DNA of 64,000 bases from an uncultured Alphaproteobacteria bacterium. GTDB lineage: Bacteria > Pseudomonadota > Alphaproteobacteria > Rhizobiales > Aestuariivirgaceae. The stretch lies in contig CAMFKI010000001.1 of the NCBI GenBank assembly GCA_945957365.1, positions 372,001-436,000 on the forward strand, read 5' to 3'. The notes beneath the pieces are model-generated. The model had not been told where the DNA came from and did not search any database. It saw only the letters and a list, made by a program, of their open reading frames with translations. The position numbers and the translations under genes are program-made. This document shows, in pieces, positions 8,901-17,287 of this stretch (positions are counted from its first letter, which is position 1; each line of letters opens with the position of its first letter).

Positions 8901-9022
8901 TTGCCACCGTGCTGACGCTGATCTTCCTGCCCACCCTCTACGTCACGTGGTTCGGCTGGCAGGAGAAGCGCGAGGCCGCGAAGCCCGAGGTCGCCGCCGA
9001 GACCCCGGCCCCGCAGGCCTGA
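5939..9022 (+). CDS. RND-family efflux transporter, inner-membrane pump
   Basis: 1027 residues, normal length for a hydrophobe/amphiphile efflux RND pump. It has an N-terminal membrane helix, two large periplasmic loops and two blocks of membrane helices. The DD pair in LALLVDDAMTTTDAM is the conserved TM4 proton-relay site. GMITKNAVILLGQID is the matching motif of the second half. It starts with MSGFNLSEWALKHRS, overlapping the adaptor gene by 4 bases, and ends 10 bases before the Mrp genes. It would expel toxic compounds driven by the proton gradient; the substrate is not predictable. Confidence 0.93.
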   Translation: MSGFNLSEWALKHRSITIYLMILAVLAGLGSYYRLGRSEDPSFIIKTMVVQAQWPGATTEETLKQVTERLERTLQETPHLDFLRSFTRAGVSTIFVNLDGKTNAQEVADTWYHVRKSVGDMRHTLPAGVLGPGFNDDFGDTFGIIYGVTADGFNHRELRDQVEALRDKLLSVPDVSKIELLGVQDEQIYIEFSMEKLANLGIDRSQLLAALQAQNAIRPAGQIETGDESIAIRVSGSFESEQDIANVNFAVGGRMLRLSDIATIRRGYADPPQPLFRVNGQPAIGLAIAMRDGGDILALGKNITRVMNDAKAELPLGIEPILVADQAVTVESAISEFMESLWQAVAIILVVSFISLGVRPGLVIATAIPLTLAIVFVLMDFASIDMQRISLGALIIALALLVDDAMTTTDAMLTRLGEGDDKVSAATFAYRTYAYAMLAGTFVTMAGFVPVGFAASSAGEYTFSLFAVVSIALVVSWFVAVIFAPLLGVVILKPPKKKEGGPGFVFRAYRAFLAGAIKVKYLTIAVTIGLFIAALMAMPLIPRQFFPSSDRPELLVDLSLPQNSSIYASESAVERFDALLKGDPDVDRWSSYVGRGAIRFYLPLNVQLPNDFFSQAVIVAKDVAARDRLQKKLQDALAKDFPNAVSRVYPLELGPPVGWPIQYRVSGPDISQVREIALKLASAVSSNPNVENVNFDWLEPARQLRIRVDQDEARLLGLSSQAVARILDTVVSGVPVTQIRDDIYLVNVVARATGDQRVSLDGLRTLQVPLPNGRTVPLSQFASFDYEQEYPLIWRRDRTPNLTVQSDLRPGVLPEEVVSALEKPIAELSKTLPPGYAITTGGTVEESAKSQASVLAVVPVMLVIMLSVLMFQLQGFQRLIMVLSVGPLGLIGVVGALLLSGRPLGFVAILGILALLGMITKNAVILLGQIDAERAAGKDVWNAAVDACSARFRPIMLTAISTVLGMIPIAWTVFWGPMAFAIMGGLLVATVLTLIFLPTLYVTWFGWQEKREAAKPEVAAETPAPQA

Positions 9023-9032
9023 GGCCCCGCGC

Positions 9033-9539
9033 ATGGCCTATTCCGTGCCGCGAGCGACGAGCCTCCCCGCGCTGCTGCTGCGGGCGGCCGCCTATTTCGT
9101 GTTCTGGGTGGTGCTGGCGGGAACCGGCCTCAAGGACCTCGCGGTGGGCGCCATCACCGCCCTCATCGCGGCGTGGATGAGCCTGCGGCTGATCCCGGCG
9201 GATGACATGGTGCTGCGGCCGGGGCGGGCGCTGGCGCTGTTCCTGCGCTTCCTGTGGCAGAGCCTGGTTGCAGGCGTCACGGTGGCGCGCATCGCGCTGT
9301 CGCCGGTCATGGCGCTGCGGCCCGGCATGGTGTCCTATCGCACCGGGCTTCAGCCCGGCAACCGACGCTTCCTGTTCATGACCTATGCCAGCCTGCTGCC
9401 CGGGACGCTGCCCACCGGCACCGACGACGGCGACCTGATCACCGTCCACGCGCTCGACACGGCACAGCCGGTGACCGAGCAGCTGGCGGCGGAAGAGCAC
9501 CGGCTTTCCGCCGCCATCGGCGAAGGCCTGGCGCCATGA
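9033..9539 (+). CDS. mrpE: Mrp-type Na+/H+ antiporter subunit E
   Basis: 168 residues with two to three N-terminal membrane segments and a soluble C-terminus. LLPGTLPTGTDDGDLITVHALD is the typical MnhE/MrpE region. It is the first gene of a seven-gene run E-F-G-B-C-D-A-like that encodes a multi-subunit cation/proton antiporter related to complex I. The stop overlaps the start of mrpF (ATGA). It begins only 10 bases after the RND pump gene, so read-through from that operon is possible. Confidence 0.9.
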   Translation: MAYSVPRATSLPALLLRAAAYFVFWVVLAGTGLKDLAVGAITALIAAWMSLRLIPADDMVLRPGRALALFLRFLWQSLVAGVTVARIALSPVMALRPGMVSYRTGLQPGNRRFLFMTYASLLPGTLPTGTDDGDLITVHALDTAQPVTEQLAAEEHRLSAAIGEGLAP

Positions 9540-9796
9540 CCGGATTCTACTTCGCGGCGGCGCTCTTCGTGCTGCTCACCATCGCCGGCGGACTGGCGCG
9601 CATCTTCCGCGGGCCGGGCAGTCCAGACCGGCTGATGGCGGCGCAGCTCGCGGGCTCGGGCGGGGTGGCGGTGCTGCTGCTGCTCGCCGCCGCCATGGGC
9701 CAGCCCGCCATCATCGACGTGGCGCTGATGCTGGCCGTCCTCGCGGTCTTCGCCTCGGTGGGCTTCGTCAACTGGCGCGATACCGGCCATGACTGA
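9536..9796 (+). CDS. mrpF: Mrp-type Na+/H+ antiporter subunit F
   Basis: 86 residues, three membrane helices, with the MnhF/MrpF signature ARIFRGPGSPDRLMA in the first loop. ATG 9536 overlaps the mrpE stop, and its own end overlaps mrpG by 8 bases. It is a structural membrane subunit of the antiporter. Confidence 0.92.
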   Translation: MTGFYFAAALFVLLTIAGGLARIFRGPGSPDRLMAAQLAGSGGVAVLLLLAAAMGQPAIIDVALMLAVLAVFASVGFVNWRDTGHD

Positions 9797-10070
9797 CTTC
9801 TTCACCATCATCGCGGTCAGCGCCGGCGCCGTGCTTTTCCTGGCCGGAACGCTGGGGCTGCTGCGCTTTCCCGACACGCTCACAAGGCTGCATGCGCTCA
9901 CCAAGGTCGACAACCTGGGCCTGGGGCTGGTGGTGCTGGGGCTGATGCCGCAGTTGGGCTGGCTTTCCGCCGCCAAGCTGCTGGCGGTGTGGCTTCTGGT
10001 GCAGCTGTCGGGCGCCATCGTCACCCAGATCCTCGGACGCAGCGTGAGCGGTGGAGAGGAGTCCCGGTGA
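9789..10070 (+). CDS. mrpG: Mrp-type Na+/H+ antiporter subunit G
   Basis: 93 residues with three membrane helices. The signature LRFPDTLTRLHALTKVDNLG is typical of MnhG/MrpG. It overlaps mrpF at its start, and its final base is shared with the ATG of the next gene. It is a small membrane subunit of the same antiporter complex. Confidence 0.93.
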   Translation: MTDFFTIIAVSAGAVLFLAGTLGLLRFPDTLTRLHALTKVDNLGLGLVVLGLMPQLGWLSAAKLLAVWLLVQLSGAIVTQILGRSVSGGEESR

Positions 10071-11005
10071 TGGAAACGGGTTTCGATCTCGCGCTGACGC
10101 TGCTGCTGCTTGGCGTGGGCGGATGGAGCATCCTGGCGCGCAACATGATGACGGCGGTCATCATCTTCATCGCCTATGGCCTGCTCTTGTCGCTCGCCTG
10201 GGTGCGCATCTTCGCAATCGACGTGTCGCTGACGGAGGCCGCCATCGGCAGCGGCGCCACCGGCATGCTGATGGTGATCGCCGCCCACAAGGTGGGTGCC
10301 GACGCCCGCCGCGTGGTGCACCCGAGCCGCGCCATCCATGTGCTGGCGGGCATCGTCGCGGCGCTGGTGGCGGTGGGCATCGCCGCCCTGGCCTTCGTGC
10401 TGCCGGGCGAGCCCCAGTCGCTGGCCGGGCCGGTGATGGAGCGGCTGGGCGACAGCGGCCTCGGCAATCCGGTGGCCGGCGTGCTCTTCGTCTACCGCGC
10501 CTTCGACACGCTGCTGGAGAAGGTGGTGCTGCTGCTGGCCCTCATCGGCGTGTGGTCGCTGGCGCGCGACGAGGACTGGGGCGGCATTCCCGGCTTCCGG
10601 TTGTTCCGCCATCACAACAGCGTGCTCACGCTGCTGGCGCGAAGCCTTCCGCCCATCGGCTTCGTCTTCGCCATCTACATGACATGGGCCGGTGCGGATG
10701 TGCCGGGCGGCGCCTTTCAGGGCGGCACGGTGCTGGCGGCCATGTGGATTCTCGTCATGGTGGCCGGGGTGCGGAAGGTGCCGCGCGTGTCATCACCGCT
10801 CCTGCGGCTGGCGATCGTGGCCGGGCCGGTGGTGTTCCTCGCCATCGGCTTCTTCGGCTTCGTCATGCCCGGCGAGTTCCTCGCCTATCCGCAGGGCTAT
10901 GCCAAGCCACTGATCGTGGTGATGGAGATCGCACTCACGCTGTCGATCGGTGTCATCCTCGGACTGCTGATCGCCGGCCCGCCGAAAGGGGAAGACGCAG
11001 CATGA
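10070..11005 (+). CDS. mrpB: Mrp-type antiporter subunit B carrying the MrpA C-terminal (DUF4040) part
   Basis: 311 residues. Residues 1-80 resemble the DUF4040 segment that in Mrp group 1 operons ends the large MrpA protein (MTAVIIFIAYGLLLSLAWVR and EAAIGSGATGMLM). Residues about 180-305 are the MnhB domain (TWAGADVPGGAFQGGTVLAA). ATG 10070 was chosen; a GTG directly upstream at 10067 is possible. It overlaps mrpC by 4 bases. The arrangement shows MrpA is split here, with its NuoL-like half supplied by the last gene of the operon. Confidence 0.88.
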   Translation: METGFDLALTLLLLGVGGWSILARNMMTAVIIFIAYGLLLSLAWVRIFAIDVSLTEAAIGSGATGMLMVIAAHKVGADARRVVHPSRAIHVLAGIVAALVAVGIAALAFVLPGEPQSLAGPVMERLGDSGLGNPVAGVLFVYRAFDTLLEKVVLLLALIGVWSLARDEDWGGIPGFRLFRHHNSVLTLLARSLPPIGFVFAIYMTWAGADVPGGAFQGGTVLAAMWILVMVAGVRKVPRVSSPLLRLAIVAGPVVFLAIGFFGFVMPGEFLAYPQGYAKPLIVVMEIALTLSIGVILGLLIAGPPKGEDAA

Positions 11006-11319
11006 CGGCCGCCCTGCTCTTCTGGCTGGCGGGCTCGGGCCTCATCGGGCTCGCGGTCTATGGCCTCATCGTCAATCCGCATCCGCTGTGCAAGCTGCTG
11101 GCGCTGAACCTGCTCGGCTCCGGCGTGTTCCTGCTGTTCGGCGTCATCGCCCGGCGCGGCGCCGCGGCGGGGCTCGGCGGCGACCCGGTGCCGCAGGCGC
11201 TGGTGATCACCGGCATCGTCGTCGCCTTCTCGGCCACCGCCATCGCGGTTGGGCTGCTGCTGCGGCTGCATGGCGAGGCGGGTGTCGCCTCCATCGATGA
11301 AGAGGACGACGCGCCGTGA
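11002..11319 (+). CDS. mrpC: Mrp-type Na+/H+ antiporter subunit C
   Basis: 105 residues with three membrane helices, homologous to NuoK. Signature: NLLGSGVFLLFGVIARR, and the PVPQALVITGIVVAFSATAI segment typical of MnhC. It is embedded in overlapping frames with mrpB upstream and mrpD downstream (TGATG). Confidence 0.93.
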   Translation: MTAALLFWLAGSGLIGLAVYGLIVNPHPLCKLLALNLLGSGVFLLFGVIARRGAAAGLGGDPVPQALVITGIVVAFSATAIAVGLLLRLHGEAGVASIDEEDDAP

Positions 11320-12824
11320 TGCCGCTCGAGGCACTGCCGGTAACGGATTCAACGGCGGGGGGCGCGCTCCTCGTGCTGGCCATCGTCATGCCCGCCGTGG
11401 CGCTGGTCGCCCTGCTCGGCCTCGGCGGACGCGGCGCGCGGACGATCGTCGCGGCGGCCCTGCTGGTTCAGCTCCTCGTGGCGGCGCGCGTGGCGCTGCT
11501 GGTGGCGGGAACGCAGGCCCCGCTGGTCTATGTGGTGGGCGGCTTCCATCCGCCGCTCGGCATCACGCTCCGGGCCGATGGCATCTCGGCGCTGATGATG
11601 GTGGTGAGTGCGGTGATCCTCGCGGCGGCGGCGGCCTTCGCGTGGAAGGATTTCGCCCAGCCCAGGGGCAAGCCCGAGGCGCGGCTGTCGCTGATCTTCT
11701 GGTCGGCGCTGCTCGCCATGACGAGCGCCCTCAACCTGCTGTTCACCTCGACCGACCTGTTCAACCTCTATGTCGGGCTCGAGCTTCTGACCTTCGCGGC
11801 CATCCCGGTCGTCGCCATCAAGGGTGGCGCCGAGACGGTTCGGGCGGCGCTGCGCTACCTGCTTTTCGCGGTCTTCGGCTCGATGCTCTATCTCCTCGGC
11901 ATCGTGCTGATCTACGGCGCCTATGGCACGCTCGCCACCGCGGAGATCGCGGCCCACGTCACGCCCAATGCGGCAACGCTCGCCGCGGCGGGCTTCGTCA
12001 CCGTCGGGCTGCTCGCCAAGACGGCGCTGTTTCCCTTCCATCTCTGGCTGCCGCCGGCGCACGCGGGAGCGCCCGCGGCGGGCAGTGCCGTGCTCTCGGC
12101 GCTTGTCGTCAAGGGCAGCCTGTTCCTGCTGATGCGGCTGTGGTTCGACACCTTCCCCACCCTGCGCGCGCCTGACGACATGCAGCTCCTGGCGCTGCTC
12201 GGCGCGCTGGCCGTGATCATCGGCAGCATCACCGCGCTGCGCCAGCAGCGCCTGAAGCTGCTCGTTGCCTATTCGACGGTGGCGCAGATCGGCTACATGT
12301 TCTTCGTTTTCACGCTGGTGCCGACAGATGCCGGCGACGTGATCGCCGGAACGGCGTGGACCGGCGCGTGGCTGCAGGTGGTGGCGCATGCCTTCGCCAA
12401 GGCGGGCATGTTCCTCGCCGCCGGACTGGTGGCCGAAATCCTCGGTCATGACCGCATCAGGGAGCTTGGCGGATTGAGTGCGAAGGCGCCGCTCGTGGTG
12501 CTGGCCTTCGCGATCAGCGGCCTGTCGCTGATGGGCCTGCCGCCGAGCGGTGGGTTCAGCGCCAAGTTCATGCTGCTGGTGGCCGCGCTGGCCGAGGGCC
12601 ACTGGCTGTGGGCCATCGTCATCATCGCCGGCGGCGTGCTGGCGGGCGCCTATGTGTTCGGCGTGCTGTCCCGGATGATGGCGGCACCGGCAGCGGGCGT
12701 GGAGCTCGCCACCGTCGGGCGCGGCCGCCAGCTGATCGCGCTCGGCCTGGCGCTGGTCGCCTTGCTGATGGGTCTTCTGCCGCTCAGCCCCATCGCCTTC
12801 CTGACGATCGGGAGGTTGCCGTGA
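11319..12824 (+). CDS. mrpD: Mrp-type antiporter subunit D (NuoN/NuoM-like)
   Basis: 501 residues with about 14 membrane helices, a proton-antiporter-M family subunit. Seen: LFTSTDLFNLYVGLELLTFA with the conserved Glu of helix 5, KTALFPFHLWLPPAHAGAP with a conserved Lys, and QQRLKLLVAYSTVAQIGYM. It is one of two ion-translocating subunits. ATG 11319 shares its A with the mrpC stop; GTG 11316 is an alternative start. The next gene starts 4 bases before its end. Confidence 0.92.
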   Translation: MPLEALPVTDSTAGGALLVLAIVMPAVALVALLGLGGRGARTIVAAALLVQLLVAARVALLVAGTQAPLVYVVGGFHPPLGITLRADGISALMMVVSAVILAAAAAFAWKDFAQPRGKPEARLSLIFWSALLAMTSALNLLFTSTDLFNLYVGLELLTFAAIPVVAIKGGAETVRAALRYLLFAVFGSMLYLLGIVLIYGAYGTLATAEIAAHVTPNAATLAAAGFVTVGLLAKTALFPFHLWLPPAHAGAPAAGSAVLSALVVKGSLFLLMRLWFDTFPTLRAPDDMQLLALLGALAVIIGSITALRQQRLKLLVAYSTVAQIGYMFFVFTLVPTDAGDVIAGTAWTGAWLQVVAHAFAKAGMFLAAGLVAEILGHDRIRELGGLSAKAPLVVLAFAISGLSLMGLPPSGGFSAKFMLLVAALAEGHWLWAIVIIAGGVLAGAYVFGVLSRMMAAPAAGVELATVGRGRQLIALGLALVALLMGLLPLSPIAFLTIGRLP

Positions 12825-14440
12825 TCCCCGGCATGCTGGCGATGATCGTGCTGCCGCTGGCCATGGCGCTGCTGCTGCTGTGGGCGCCGCTGCGGCCATG
12901 GATCGTGCGGGCATTGGGCCTCGCGCCGGTTCCGGGCTTGCTGCTGCTGCCGGCTGCCTGGGACGGCGGCTACAGTTCGGTCACCCTGCAGGGCGGCTGG
13001 AGCTATGTGCTGGACCAGCCCGGCGCGCTGCTGCTGGCGGCGTCGACGCTTCTGTGGATCATCGGCGGCTTCGCGGCCAGCCGCTGGCTTGCCGGACGCC
13101 GCGATCAGGCCCGGTTCGCACTGTGGTGGCTGCTCACCCTGTCGGGCAGCCTCGGCGTCTTCGTGGCGGGCGACGTGGTGAGTTTCTATGCGCTCTACGC
13201 CCTGGCGAGCATTCCGGCCTATGGCCTCATCGTCTTCGCCGGCGGTGAGGATGATCTGCGCGCCGGCCGGATGACGCTCGCCGCAGCACTCATCGGCGAG
13301 GGCCTGATCCTCGCCGCCTTCGTGCTGCTCGCCGTGTCGGCCATGGGGCAAGGGCTGGCCATCGCGGCGGTGATGAACGCGCTGCCACAGTCGCCCTACG
13401 CCACGATCATCCTGATCCTCGTCGTCGCCGGCTTCGGGCTGAAGATCGGGCTGGTGCCGCTGCATGGCTGGATGCCGCTGTCCTATTCCGCGGGGCCACT
13501 CGCCGCCACGGCGGTGCTGAGCGGGGCGACGTCCAAGGCCGGCATCATCGGTCTCATCCGCTTCCTGCCGCATGACACCGCGATGCCGCTGGCGGGCGGA
13601 CTGATCCTTACGGCGGGGCTGTTCTCGGCGCTCTATGGCGCGGTGCTGGGTCTCACGCAGAATAATCCGCGGAGTGTCCTCGCCTATTCCAGCGTCAGCC
13701 AGCTCGGGCAGATGGCGGCGGTGCTGGGCGCGGGGCTGGCGGCGGGCATGCCCGGCGCGGACTCCGTCGTCGCCTATTATGCCGTCTATCACGTGCTCAC
13801 CAAGGGCGGGCTGTTCCTGCTGCTCGGAGCGCAAGCCGAGGGGCGGGTCACTCCGACATGGCAGCTCGTCCTCGCGGGCGTCATGGCGCTGGGCTTCGCC
13901 GGGCTGCCATTGACGGGAGGCGCATTGGGCAAGCTGGCCTTCAAGGACGTGGCGGGCGGCGGCGCGACGGGCCTGCTGTTCGCGCTCGCCGCCGTCGGCA
14001 GCACGGTGCTGATGCTGCATTTCCTCACGCTGGTGCGGCGGGCCACACCATCAGCTGATCGCGCCAGCATCTCCGCGGCGGCATGGGTGGGCGCCGTGAC
14101 GGCGGCAACCGTGCTGCAGTGGAGTCTGTTCTCCGCAGTGACAGGCGTCTCTGCTGCCTATGCCCTGAAGCCCGGCGTGATCTTCGAACTGCTCTTGCCC
14201 GTCGTGGTGGGCGCACTGATCGCCTGGGCTCTCGCCGCCACGGACAGGAAGCGGCCGCAATTGCCGCCCGGCGACATCAGTGCGCACGCCGCGGGCTTCA
14301 TCGAGAGAGCGTCGCCACGCCTCGCCGGCCTCGCGACACGCCTTGAAACCGAGATGCGTCGATGGCCCGTATCGTCGCTCGCGCTCGTCGTGACGCTGAT
14401 CGTCCTCGTCGCGATGCAAGCCTTGCGGGTCCCGGGTTGA
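12821..14440 (+). CDS. Second large Mrp-type subunit (MrpA N-terminal/NuoL-like or MrpD paralogue)
   Basis: 539 residues with about 14 membrane helices, starting at GTG 12821 after GGGAGG. It has the same proton-antiporter fold as MrpD: LYALASIPAYGLIVFAGG, then GLKIGLVPLHGWMPLSYSAG and NPRSVLAYSSVSQLGQM. The conserved Lys/His ion-path residues are seen. As the last gene of E-F-G-B-C-D-x, it should replace the NuoL-like half of MrpA. Similar orders occur in group 2-like Mrp and in Mrp modules of membrane-bound hydrogenases. No hydrogenase or other redox gene is adjacent, so a plain cation/proton antiporter is most likely. Confidence 0.85.
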   Translation: MIPGMLAMIVLPLAMALLLLWAPLRPWIVRALGLAPVPGLLLLPAAWDGGYSSVTLQGGWSYVLDQPGALLLAASTLLWIIGGFAASRWLAGRRDQARFALWWLLTLSGSLGVFVAGDVVSFYALYALASIPAYGLIVFAGGEDDLRAGRMTLAAALIGEGLILAAFVLLAVSAMGQGLAIAAVMNALPQSPYATIILILVVAGFGLKIGLVPLHGWMPLSYSAGPLAATAVLSGATSKAGIIGLIRFLPHDTAMPLAGGLILTAGLFSALYGAVLGLTQNNPRSVLAYSSVSQLGQMAAVLGAGLAAGMPGADSVVAYYAVYHVLTKGGLFLLLGAQAEGRVTPTWQLVLAGVMALGFAGLPLTGGALGKLAFKDVAGGGATGLLFALAAVGSTVLMLHFLTLVRRATPSADRASISAAAWVGAVTAATVLQWSLFSAVTGVSAAYALKPGVIFELLLPVVVGALIAWALAATDRKRPQLPPGDISAHAAGFIERASPRLAGLATRLETEMRRWPVSSLALVVTLIVLVAMQALRVPG

Positions 14441-14482
14441 TTGAACCAACAGAAAAAACCGCCTCGTGAGAAATGCTACCCC

Positions 14483-14511
14483 TTGCACGCCTTCACTATC
14501 TAAAGTTATGT
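14483..14511 (+). promoter_or_regulatory. Possible promoter of the arcD-arcA-nhaC operon
   Basis: TTGCAC (14483-14488), 17-base spacer, TTATGT (14506-14511). Spacing is ideal for a sigma-70-type promoter but the -10 is weak. It lies about 60 bases upstream of the arcD start. Confidence 0.3.
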
Positions 14512-14572
14512 GTCTGTCTGTGTTGGACACATGGAATCTGCCGCGCGTGACGAGCGTGGCGCAGAAGGGGGA

Positions 14573-16012
14573 ATGATCGTGAGTGAAGCGCCGCAATCCG
14601 GAAAGATGTCCCTCGTTGCCCTCACCGGCATGGTGGTGGGCTCCATGGTGGGCGCAGGTATCTTCAACCTTCCCGGCCGCTTCGGTGCGGCCACCGGACC
14701 GTTCGGAGCCATCATCGCCTGGACCATCGCCGGCACCGGCATGTACATGCTGGCGCGCGTGTTCCAGGCGCTCGCCGAAAGAAGGCCCGACATCGACGCC
14801 GGCGTCTTCGCCTATGCCAAGGCCGGCTTCGGCGACTACATGGGTTTCCTTTCCGCCTTCGGCTACTGGCTGGGCTCGTGCCTCGGCAACGTGTTCTACT
14901 GGGTGCTGATCGGCTCGACGCTGGGCGCCTTCTTCCCGGTCTTCGGCGGCGGCAACACCTTGACCGCCATCATCGTCTCGCTGATCGGCATCTGGACCTT
15001 CCACTTCATGATCCTGAGGGGCGTGGAGCAGGCGGCCTTCATCAACTCGGTCGTCACCGTGGCCAAGATCGTGCCGATCATCGTCACCATCATCGCGCTG
15101 GTGTTCGTCTTCAATTACCACCAGTTCGCCGACAACTTCTTCGGCGGGGCGGACATGCCGGTGAAGCCGCTGCTGCAGCAGGTGCGCGACACCATGCTGA
15201 TCACCGTCTTCGTCTTCCTCGGCATCGAGGGCGCCAGCGTCTATTCGCGTTTCGCCAAGAAGCGGTCCGACGTGGGCAGCGCCACCATCCTCGGCTTCGT
15301 CGCGGTGACCGGCCTGATGGTCGCCATCACGCTGCTGCCCTACGCCTCGATGATGCAGTCGCAGATCGCGGGGCTGCGCCAGCCGTCGCTCGCGGGTGTG
15401 CTCGAGTCAGTCGTCGGTCACTGGGGTGCAGTCTTCATTTCGGTCGGTGTGCTGATCTCGGTGCTCGGCGCCTATCTGGCCTGGTCGCTGATCTGCGCCG
15501 AGGTGATGTTCGCCGCGGCGAAGTCCAAGGACATGCCGCAGGTCTTCGGCCGGCAGAACGCCAACCGCGTGCCCGCCAATGCATTGTGGCTCACCAATGC
15601 GGTGGTCTCGCTGTTCGTGATCTCCACCTACTGGTCGCAGGACGCCTTCAACATCATGCTGGACATGACCAGCGTCACCACCCTCCTGCCCTATCTGCTG
15701 GTGGCGGGCTATGGCGTGCTTCTCGCCCGCAGCGGCGAAGGCTACCAGGGCGTGGAGAACCAGCGCGGGCGTGACCAGGTCTTCTCCTGGATCGCGGTGA
15801 TCTACGTGCTCTTCATGTTCCTCGCGGCGGGCCTCAAATACGTGCTGCTGGTGGCGGTGCTCTATGTGCCGGGCACCATCCTCTATGTCTGGGCGCGCAA
15901 GGACTGGAAAATGCCGCTGTTCTCGCCCCGCGACCTCATCATCTTCGTCGTCACAGCGGTGGCGGGCCTCGTCGGCGTCTGGGGCCTCGCGACCGGAACC
16001 ATCACACCCTAG
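14573..16012 (+). CDS. arcD: Basic amino acid antiporter, ArcD-like (arginine/ornithine)
   Basis: 479 residues with about 12 membrane helices, of the APC superfamily. The N-terminal GMVVGSMVGAGIFNLPGRFG is the substrate-binding loop of basic amino acid/polyamine antiporters. ATG 14573 lies very close to AAGGGGGA; GTG 14579 two codons later has better spacing and may be the true start. It is followed after 18 bases by arginine deiminase, which supports arginine uptake in exchange for ornithine or citrulline. It probably works with ArcA in acid tolerance or energy supply. Confidence 0.82.
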   Translation: MIVSEAPQSGKMSLVALTGMVVGSMVGAGIFNLPGRFGAATGPFGAIIAWTIAGTGMYMLARVFQALAERRPDIDAGVFAYAKAGFGDYMGFLSAFGYWLGSCLGNVFYWVLIGSTLGAFFPVFGGGNTLTAIIVSLIGIWTFHFMILRGVEQAAFINSVVTVAKIVPIIVTIIALVFVFNYHQFADNFFGGADMPVKPLLQQVRDTMLITVFVFLGIEGASVYSRFAKKRSDVGSATILGFVAVTGLMVAITLLPYASMMQSQIAGLRQPSLAGVLESVVGHWGAVFISVGVLISVLGAYLAWSLICAEVMFAAAKSKDMPQVFGRQNANRVPANALWLTNAVVSLFVISTYWSQDAFNIMLDMTSVTTLLPYLLVAGYGVLLARSGEGYQGVENQRGRDQVFSWIAVIYVLFMFLAAGLKYVLLVAVLYVPGTILYVWARKDWKMPLFSPRDLIIFVVTAVAGLVGVWGLATGTITP

Positions 16013-16030
16013 TTGAAAGGTGCATTGAAC

Positions 16031-17278
16031 ATGTCCAGCGAAACCAAGTTCGGCGTCTATTCGGAAGTCGGCCAGCTCCGCAAGGTGATGGTCTGCGCGC
16101 CCGGCCGCGCCCACCAGCGCCTCACCCCCAGCAACTGCGACCGCCTGCTGTTCGACGACGTGCTGTGGGTCGAGACGGCGAAGCGCGACCATTTCGATTT
16201 CGTGCAGAAGATGCGCGACCGCGGCATCGACGTCGTCGAGATGCACAACCTCCTCGCCGAGACCATGGCCATCCCCGAAGCCCGCAAGTGGATCTTCGAC
16301 AACCAGATCGTCCCCGACCAGGTGGGACTGGGCCTCATCGACGAGATCCGCAGCTATCTCGACGGCCTGTCCGACCGCGATCTCGCCGAGACGCTGATCG
16401 GCGGCCTGTCGACCGAGGAATTCCCCGAGAGCATCGGCGGCGCCGCGCTCGCGGCGATCAAGGACGCGGCGGGCGAGGTCGAGTACCTGCTGCCGCCGCT
16501 GCCCAACACGCTCTACACGCGCGACACCACCTGCTGGATCTATGGCGGCTGCACGCTGAACCCGCTGTACTGGCCGGCCCGCCACGAGGAGCCGATCCTG
16601 ACGACGGCGATCTACAAGTTCCACCCCGACTTCGCCGGCAAGGTGAACGTGTGGTGGGGCGATCCCACCAAGGACCACGGCCTCGCCACGCTGGAAGGCG
16701 GCGACGTGATGCCCATCGGCAAGGGCAACGTGCTGATCGGCATGAGCGAGCGCACCTCGCGCCAGGCCATCAGCCAGCTGGCCGCGGCACTGTTCGCCAA
16801 GGGCGCCGCCGAGCGCGTCATCGTGGCCGCCATGCCGAAGCTGCGCGCCGCCATGCACCTCGACACGGTCTTCACCTTCGCCGACCGCGACTGCGTGCTG
16901 CTCTACCCCGACATCGTCAACCACATCTCGGCCTATTCCTACCGCCCCAGCAGCAAGGCCGGCGGCGTCGAACTGCGCAAGGACGAAGGGTCCTTCGTGG
17001 AGGTGGTGGCCGGTGCCCTGGGCGTCAAGAGGATGCGGGTTGTGGAGACCGGCGGCACCGCCTACATGCGCGAGCGCACCCAGTGGGACAGCGGCGCCAA
17101 CCTGGTCTGCGCCTCGCCCGGCGTGGTCTATGCCTATGACCGCAACACCTACACCAACACGCTGCTCCGGAAGGAAGGCATCGAGGTCATCACCATCTCC
17201 GGCGCCGAGCTCGGCCGCGGCCGCGGCGGCGGGCACTGCATGACCTGCCCGATCATCCGCGACGCGGTCGATTTCTAA
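16031..17278 (+). CDS. arcA: Arginine deiminase
   Basis: 415 residues, full family length. It hydrolyses arginine to citrulline and ammonia. Seen motifs: [14 protein letters not shown] at the N-terminal substrate site, [20 protein letters not shown], and the C-terminal GGGHCMTCP with nucleophile Cys near residue 403. ATG 16031 was chosen because GAAAGG lies 10 bases upstream; TTG 16013 would place no ribosome site. arcB (ornithine carbamoyltransferase) and arcC (carbamate kinase) are not adjacent, so the ATP-yielding half of the pathway is not encoded here. Confidence 0.94.
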   Translation: MSSETKFGVYSEVGQLRKVMVCAPGRAHQRLTPSNCDRLLFDDVLWVETAKRDHFDFVQKMRDRGIDVVEMHNLLAETMAIPEARKWIFDNQIVPDQVGLGLIDEIRSYLDGLSDRDLAETLIGGLSTEEFPESIGGAALAAIKDAAGEVEYLLPPLPNTLYTRDTTCWIYGGCTLNPLYWPARHEEPILTTAIYKFHPDFAGKVNVWWGDPTKDHGLATLEGGDVMPIGKGNVLIGMSERTSRQAISQLAAALFAKGAAERVIVAAMPKLRAAMHLDTVFTFADRDCVLLYPDIVNHISAYSYRPSSKAGGVELRKDEGSFVEVVAGALGVKRMRVVETGGTAYMRERTQWDSGANLVCASPGVVYAYDRNTYTNTLLRKEGIEVITISGAELGRGRGGGHCMTCPIIRDAVDF

Positions 17279-17287
17279 GACGCAGGA

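Noticed and set aside
14438..14452. FNR/Anr-like box (TTGATTGAACCAA) upstream of arcD
   Set aside because: The right half-site and spacing do not fit TTGAT-N4-ATCAA; it lacks one base and has mismatches. The mrpA-like stop overlaps it.
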